NCBI GenBank assembly: GCA_934488615.1
Contig: CAKSSJ010000025.1
Coordinates: forward strand, 1-33,983
Direction of reading: 5' to 3'
DNA length: 33,983 nt
Source: an uncultured Eubacteriales bacterium
GTDB lineage: Bacteria > Bacillota > Clostridia > Oscillospirales > Acutalibacteraceae
The position numbers and the translations under genes were made by a program. Below are positions 31,616 to 33,983 of this stretch, piece after piece (the stretch's first letter is position 1; the number at the start of each line of letters is the position of its first letter). Below the pieces are notes generated by a model. It worked only from the letters and a program-made list of their open reading frames with translations, was not told the DNA's origin and did not search any database.

Positions 31616-32161
31616 ATGGCTGAGGACAGAGACATTAAGATTTATGAGGGCAAAGGAAACTCTGATCTAAATGATATTCAGAGGATTTCCGAGGATATTG
31701 ACCGCAACAAGCGGAACGGAAATATTGACAAGGCGAAAGCTCTCGGAAAAAGGCTTGCGAAGATTCGCCCCGACTGTAAAAAGCTTGGGCTTGATATCGG
31801 TAACATGCCTGCATCGGAGCTTTATTGCGTAAGAGTTTTGCTGACATTTACCGCGGAATATGCTGTCCAAAAGTATATTTTGTCCGAGACTCTTGCCGAT
31901 GCCGTAAGCGCCTCGATGTACGATTACCTCAAGGCCGAGGAATCGGGCTATTACGATAACATTTCCGACGGCAGTGCGTTTACGTTTTATCTCCTTGCTC
32001 TCAAAAAGAGCGGAGACACCGCGAAAAACATCGGCGAACAGTTCGCACAGAGATGCGGAATAAACAGCGAGGAATACGTTGCCTTTGGTGCGGATATATT
32101 CAATAAATCGCTCGAACTCTACTCAAAAATAATCGACGAAACCGAATTTGTCGGAGAATAA
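31616..32161 (+). CDS. Unrecognised cytosolic protein
   Basis: 181 residues, CGGAGA about 9 bases before the ATG. The N-terminal third is charged and probably helical or coiled-coil (IQRISEDIDRNKRNGNIDKA, then KALGKRLAKIRP). The rest is helical and contains YCVRVLLTFTAEYAVQKYIL and SAFTFYLLALKKSGDTAKNI. No signal peptide or membrane helix. I do not recognise a family. It shares the transcript of the PHP gene and ends before a good terminator. Confidence 0.75.
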   Translation: MAEDRDIKIYEGKGNSDLNDIQRISEDIDRNKRNGNIDKAKALGKRLAKIRPDCKKLGLDIGNMPASELYCVRVLLTFTAEYAVQKYILSETLADAVSASMYDYLKAEESGYYDNISDGSAFTFYLLALKKSGDTAKNIGEQFAQRCGINSEEYVAFGADIFNKSLELYSKIIDETEFVGE

Positions 32162-32173
32162 CAGCATATTATG

Positions 32174-32208
32174 AAACCTCCCTTTGATTTGCTCAGAGGG
32201 AGGTTTTT
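32174..32208 (+). terminator. Terminator of the PHP operon
   Basis: AAACCTCCCT (32174-32183) pairs with AGGGAGGTTT (32197-32206), then TTGCG; T5 overlaps the stem end. Confidence 0.85.
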
Positions 32209-32259
32209 GCGATAAAACAAACGACGTGAAACGGCTCCAATATATTTCTAATTTAAAAA

Positions 32260-32293
32260 ACTATTGACAAAAAAGACTAAATAGTATTAAAAT
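32260..32293 (+). promoter_or_regulatory. Promoter of the secreted Cys-rich protein with possible operator
   Basis: TTGACA (32264-32269), 18-bp spacer, TAAAAT (32288-32293). The inverted repeat ACTATT-N14-AATAGT (32260-32285) spans the -35 box and spacer, where a repressor could act; that is inference. Confidence 0.6.
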
Positions 32294-32351
32294 CACATTA
32301 TGGTACTTGAATTCACATTTTAAATACCAAAACTAAGAAGGAGATGTTTTT

Positions 32352-33242
32352 ATGAAAAAATTTATGTCAGCTATACTTGCTGTAATTATGATGTTCAGTA
32401 TTGCGATGCCCGTATTTGCAGCAGAAGAAACCACTAAGAATGTAGATAATACATTCGATAACTTTGAACCGGCTCCCGGAAAAAAAGCTCCGGATAATTG
32501 GTACGACCCGTATTGTTATGAGACAGACGGTAGAATAAACAAATATTGTCTTAATCAGGGTGGAGATGAGTATACCACCAACGCAATGTATTGTCCGGAA
32601 GCAAAAAAAATATTTACCGTTCTTAATATGGGAAGAACAGTAATTAATGGCAAAATCCGAAAGTTTTGCCCGTATGATGTTTTCTGTTCAGATTGGATGA
32701 TAATGAATTACTATGATAAGACCGTTGAGGTTACCGATATAACACAGTGGTATTGCCCTTATTGTGGTAAATATGAAAGTGCAAGCTATACCAATAAAAA
32801 AGATTTTGCTGAGCACTCTGCAATTATGAATCATCGAAAAATCTCTCCTGTGGTTTATGGCTTCCATTGCGATAAATGTAATACATTTGTAGGAGATTCT
32901 GGATTTGCTGAGAATCGTTTCGATACTCCGTTTAAGTTCATTACAGAATATAAAAATGCTTTTGGTCAGTGTAAAGATATAACAGATATCAATACTGTTA
33001 AGCTTTATCGTTTCCTTACTGATGAACAGAAAAATTCAGAATATTCGTTCATTTTTGCCGAAACAGAAAAAGATTTTGGTGATGGTAAGGATGGAAATGT
33101 AAGCGACCTTAAAACGGATAAAAACGGCTACTACAATGATTGGGATAGCGAAGATAATCCATATCAGAAGCTTACATTTTGGCAGAAGATTGTAAGATTT
33201 TTTGCTAAGATTGCACTTTGGTTCAAGAATTTGTTTAAGTAA
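32352..33242 (+). CDS. Secreted Cys-rich protein with paired CxxC motifs and an amphipathic tail
   Basis: 296 residues, AAGGAG before the ATG. Signal peptide about 1-23 (MKKFMSAILAVIMMFSIAMP, then VFAA). The mature part carries many cysteines: MYCPEAK, FCPYDVFCSDW, and two zinc-ribbon-like pairs, WYCPYCGKYE and FHCDKCNTF. The C-terminus (FWQKIVRFFAKIALWFKNLF) is a basic aromatic amphipathic helix, a kind of tail shared with other exported proteins in this window. I recognise no family; a role in metal binding or surface attachment would be inference. It is more AT-rich than the core genes. Own promoter and terminator. Confidence 0.75.
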   Translation: MKKFMSAILAVIMMFSIAMPVFAAEETTKNVDNTFDNFEPAPGKKAPDNWYDPYCYETDGRINKYCLNQGGDEYTTNAMYCPEAKKIFTVLNMGRTVINGKIRKFCPYDVFCSDWMIMNYYDKTVEVTDITQWYCPYCGKYESASYTNKKDFAEHSAIMNHRKISPVVYGFHCDKCNTFVGDSGFAENRFDTPFKFITEYKNAFGQCKDITDINTVKLYRFLTDEQKNSEYSFIFAETEKDFGDGKDGNVSDLKTDKNGYYNDWDSEDNPYQKLTFWQKIVRFFAKIALWFKNLFK

Positions 33243-33273
33243 TTTAAGTAATTAAGTAAATAACACAATCAAG

Positions 33274-33302
33274 AGCTACGATTTCGGTCGTGGCTTTTTT
33301 TA
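33274..33302 (+). terminator. Terminator of the secreted Cys-rich gene
   Basis: AGCTACGA (33274-33281) pairs with TCGTGGCT (33288-33295) with one G-T pair, then TTTTTT. Confidence 0.85.
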
Positions 33303-33456
33303 AAAGCATATAGTACAGCGATGAAAATAAAATATATCGAAATGGTTACGTTGGGTGAATTAAATTCACGCACGTTTTAGAAAGCAGAAATACTCATAGG
33401 CCTCCCCACCCCTTTTTTGTAGCAAGTGTATGTGTCGGCGTGGCAAATACCTTCTT

Positions 33457-33580
33457 GGCGCCCCTTTAGGGTAGCTAAGCGGCGCGACGGTAGTGAATGA
33501 ACGTCCGGTGGACGTTCAGAGCCGGAGCGTGACCGAGCCGCAGCGAGACGCTGGCACGGCTTGTCCGTGACTGAGGGGTT
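33457..33580 (+). repeat. Long B repeat, copy B1
   Basis: About 124 bp. Hairpins in order: CCCCTTTAGGG; TGAACGTCC-GGT-GGACGTTCA (33498-33518); CAGCG-AGA-CGCTG; CACGG-CTTGT-CCGTG (33555-33569); then GACTGAGGGG. No gene lies between 33243 and the window end. Confidence 0.88.
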
Positions 33581-33614
33581 TTCCTAAAGTCAGATAAGAT
33601 TCACTTTGAGCGTA

Positions 33615-33739
33615 GGCTCCTCCTTTGGGGTAGCGAAGTGTCAGCGCGGTAGTGAATGACAGTCCGGTGGACTGTCAGAGCCGCGACGTGACCGAGCCGC
33701 AGCGAGACGCTGTCACAGCTTGTCTGTGACTGAGGGAGT
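33615..33739 (+). repeat. Long B repeat, copy B2
   Basis: Same plan as B1 with different stem bases: TGACAGTCC-GGT-GGACTGTCA (33657-33677), CAGCG-AGA-CGCTG, and GTCACAG-CTTGT-CTGTGAC (33712-33730). Both stems remain fully paired. Confidence 0.88.
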
Positions 33740-33766
33740 AAGGTCTTAGCAAATTTTAATCTTTAT

Positions 33767-33816
33767 CCCCTCCGTCGCTCATGCGACACCTCCCCTTGAA
33801 TTATTCAAGGGGAGGC
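33767..33816 (-). repeat. Short B-type palindromic repeat
   Basis: Minus strand: GCCTCCCCTTGAATAATTCA, AGGGGAGG, then GTCGC-ATGA-GCGAC and GGAGGGG. Confidence 0.75.
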
Positions 33817-33878
33817 TGAATAACTTTTGCCTCGAAAGCAATTATTATCAAACTTTCATGGGTGCAGAAACTATACTT

Positions 33879-33983
33879 GGCTCCCCTGTAGGGTAGCGAA
33901 GCGGCGCGACGGTAGTGAATGAACGTCCGGTGGACGTTCAGAGCCGGAGCGTGACCGAGCCGCAGCGAGACGCTGGCACGACC
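33879..33983 (+). repeat. Long B repeat, copy B4 (cut by the window end)
   Basis: Same internal sequence as B1 through CAGCGAGACGCTGGCACGA; begins GGCTCCCCTGTAGGGTAGCG. Its 3' stem lies past the end of the window. Confidence 0.85.

Overview
The window reads as a chromosomal segment of an anaerobic gut-type Firmicute, most likely a Ruminococcus-like member of the Clostridia (Oscillospirales). The basis is a secreted GH25 enzyme with a C-terminal type I dockerin, a DUF951 gene beside prfA, consensus sigma-A promoters, AGGAGG-type ribosome sites, many short GC-rich palindromic repeats, and secreted proteins with short aromatic/lysine tails. TGA is an ordinary stop here (for example at the end of the GH25 gene).

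Layout. 1-1114: 3' end of an aconitase-X swivel-domain gene and an unrecognised membrane protein. 1289-5110 (+): dockerin-bearing GH25 muramidase with near-identical internal repeats, a cytosolic metallophosphoesterase and a TRIC-like channel. 5166-9602: secreted purple-acid-phosphatase-like enzyme (-), PAP2 lipid phosphatase (-) and a secreted LCAT-like alpha/beta hydrolase (+). 9661-12133 (-): metal-export cassette, an ArsR/SmtB sensor followed by a Zn/Cd/Pb-type P1B-ATPase, with a consensus promoter and an operator-like palindrome. 12289-14988: small two-TM protein (+), then an rRNA methyltransferase pair (-), RsmE and a NOL1/NOP2/Sun m5C enzyme.

15074-20521 is the accessory part: tRNA-Leu(CAG) with a duplicated 3' tail, dispersed palindromic repeats, a doubly broken sodium:neurotransmitter-symporter-family gene, AT-rich orphan ORFs, four copies of a ~111-bp two-hairpin repeat ('A'), and a frameshifted paralogue of the 12289 gene. 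20582-29612 (-) returns to ordinary genes: a secreted protein, an O-antigen-ligase-like membrane protein, an FAD-dependent dehydrogenase with a membrane-protein partner, M18 aminopeptidase, an unusual TsaC/Sua5-CoaE fusion, prfA and DUF951. 29701-33242 (+): S1-domain protein, PHP phosphoesterase, an unknown protein and a secreted Cys-rich protein. 33457 to the end is a second cluster of palindromic 'B' repeats.

How the genes fit together. Translation functions dominate the conserved parts (RsmE, the Sun-family enzyme, RF1, TsaC, S1 protein, tRNA-Leu). Envelope functions dominate 1.3-9.6 kb (muramidase, phosphatases, lipid phosphatase, lipase-like enzyme, channel). The signals that ordinary annotation does not explain are the two repeat families: A has a two-stem architecture and four copies; B shows paired substitutions that preserve its stems. 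No CRISPR array, transposase, integrase, reverse transcriptase or phage gene was seen.
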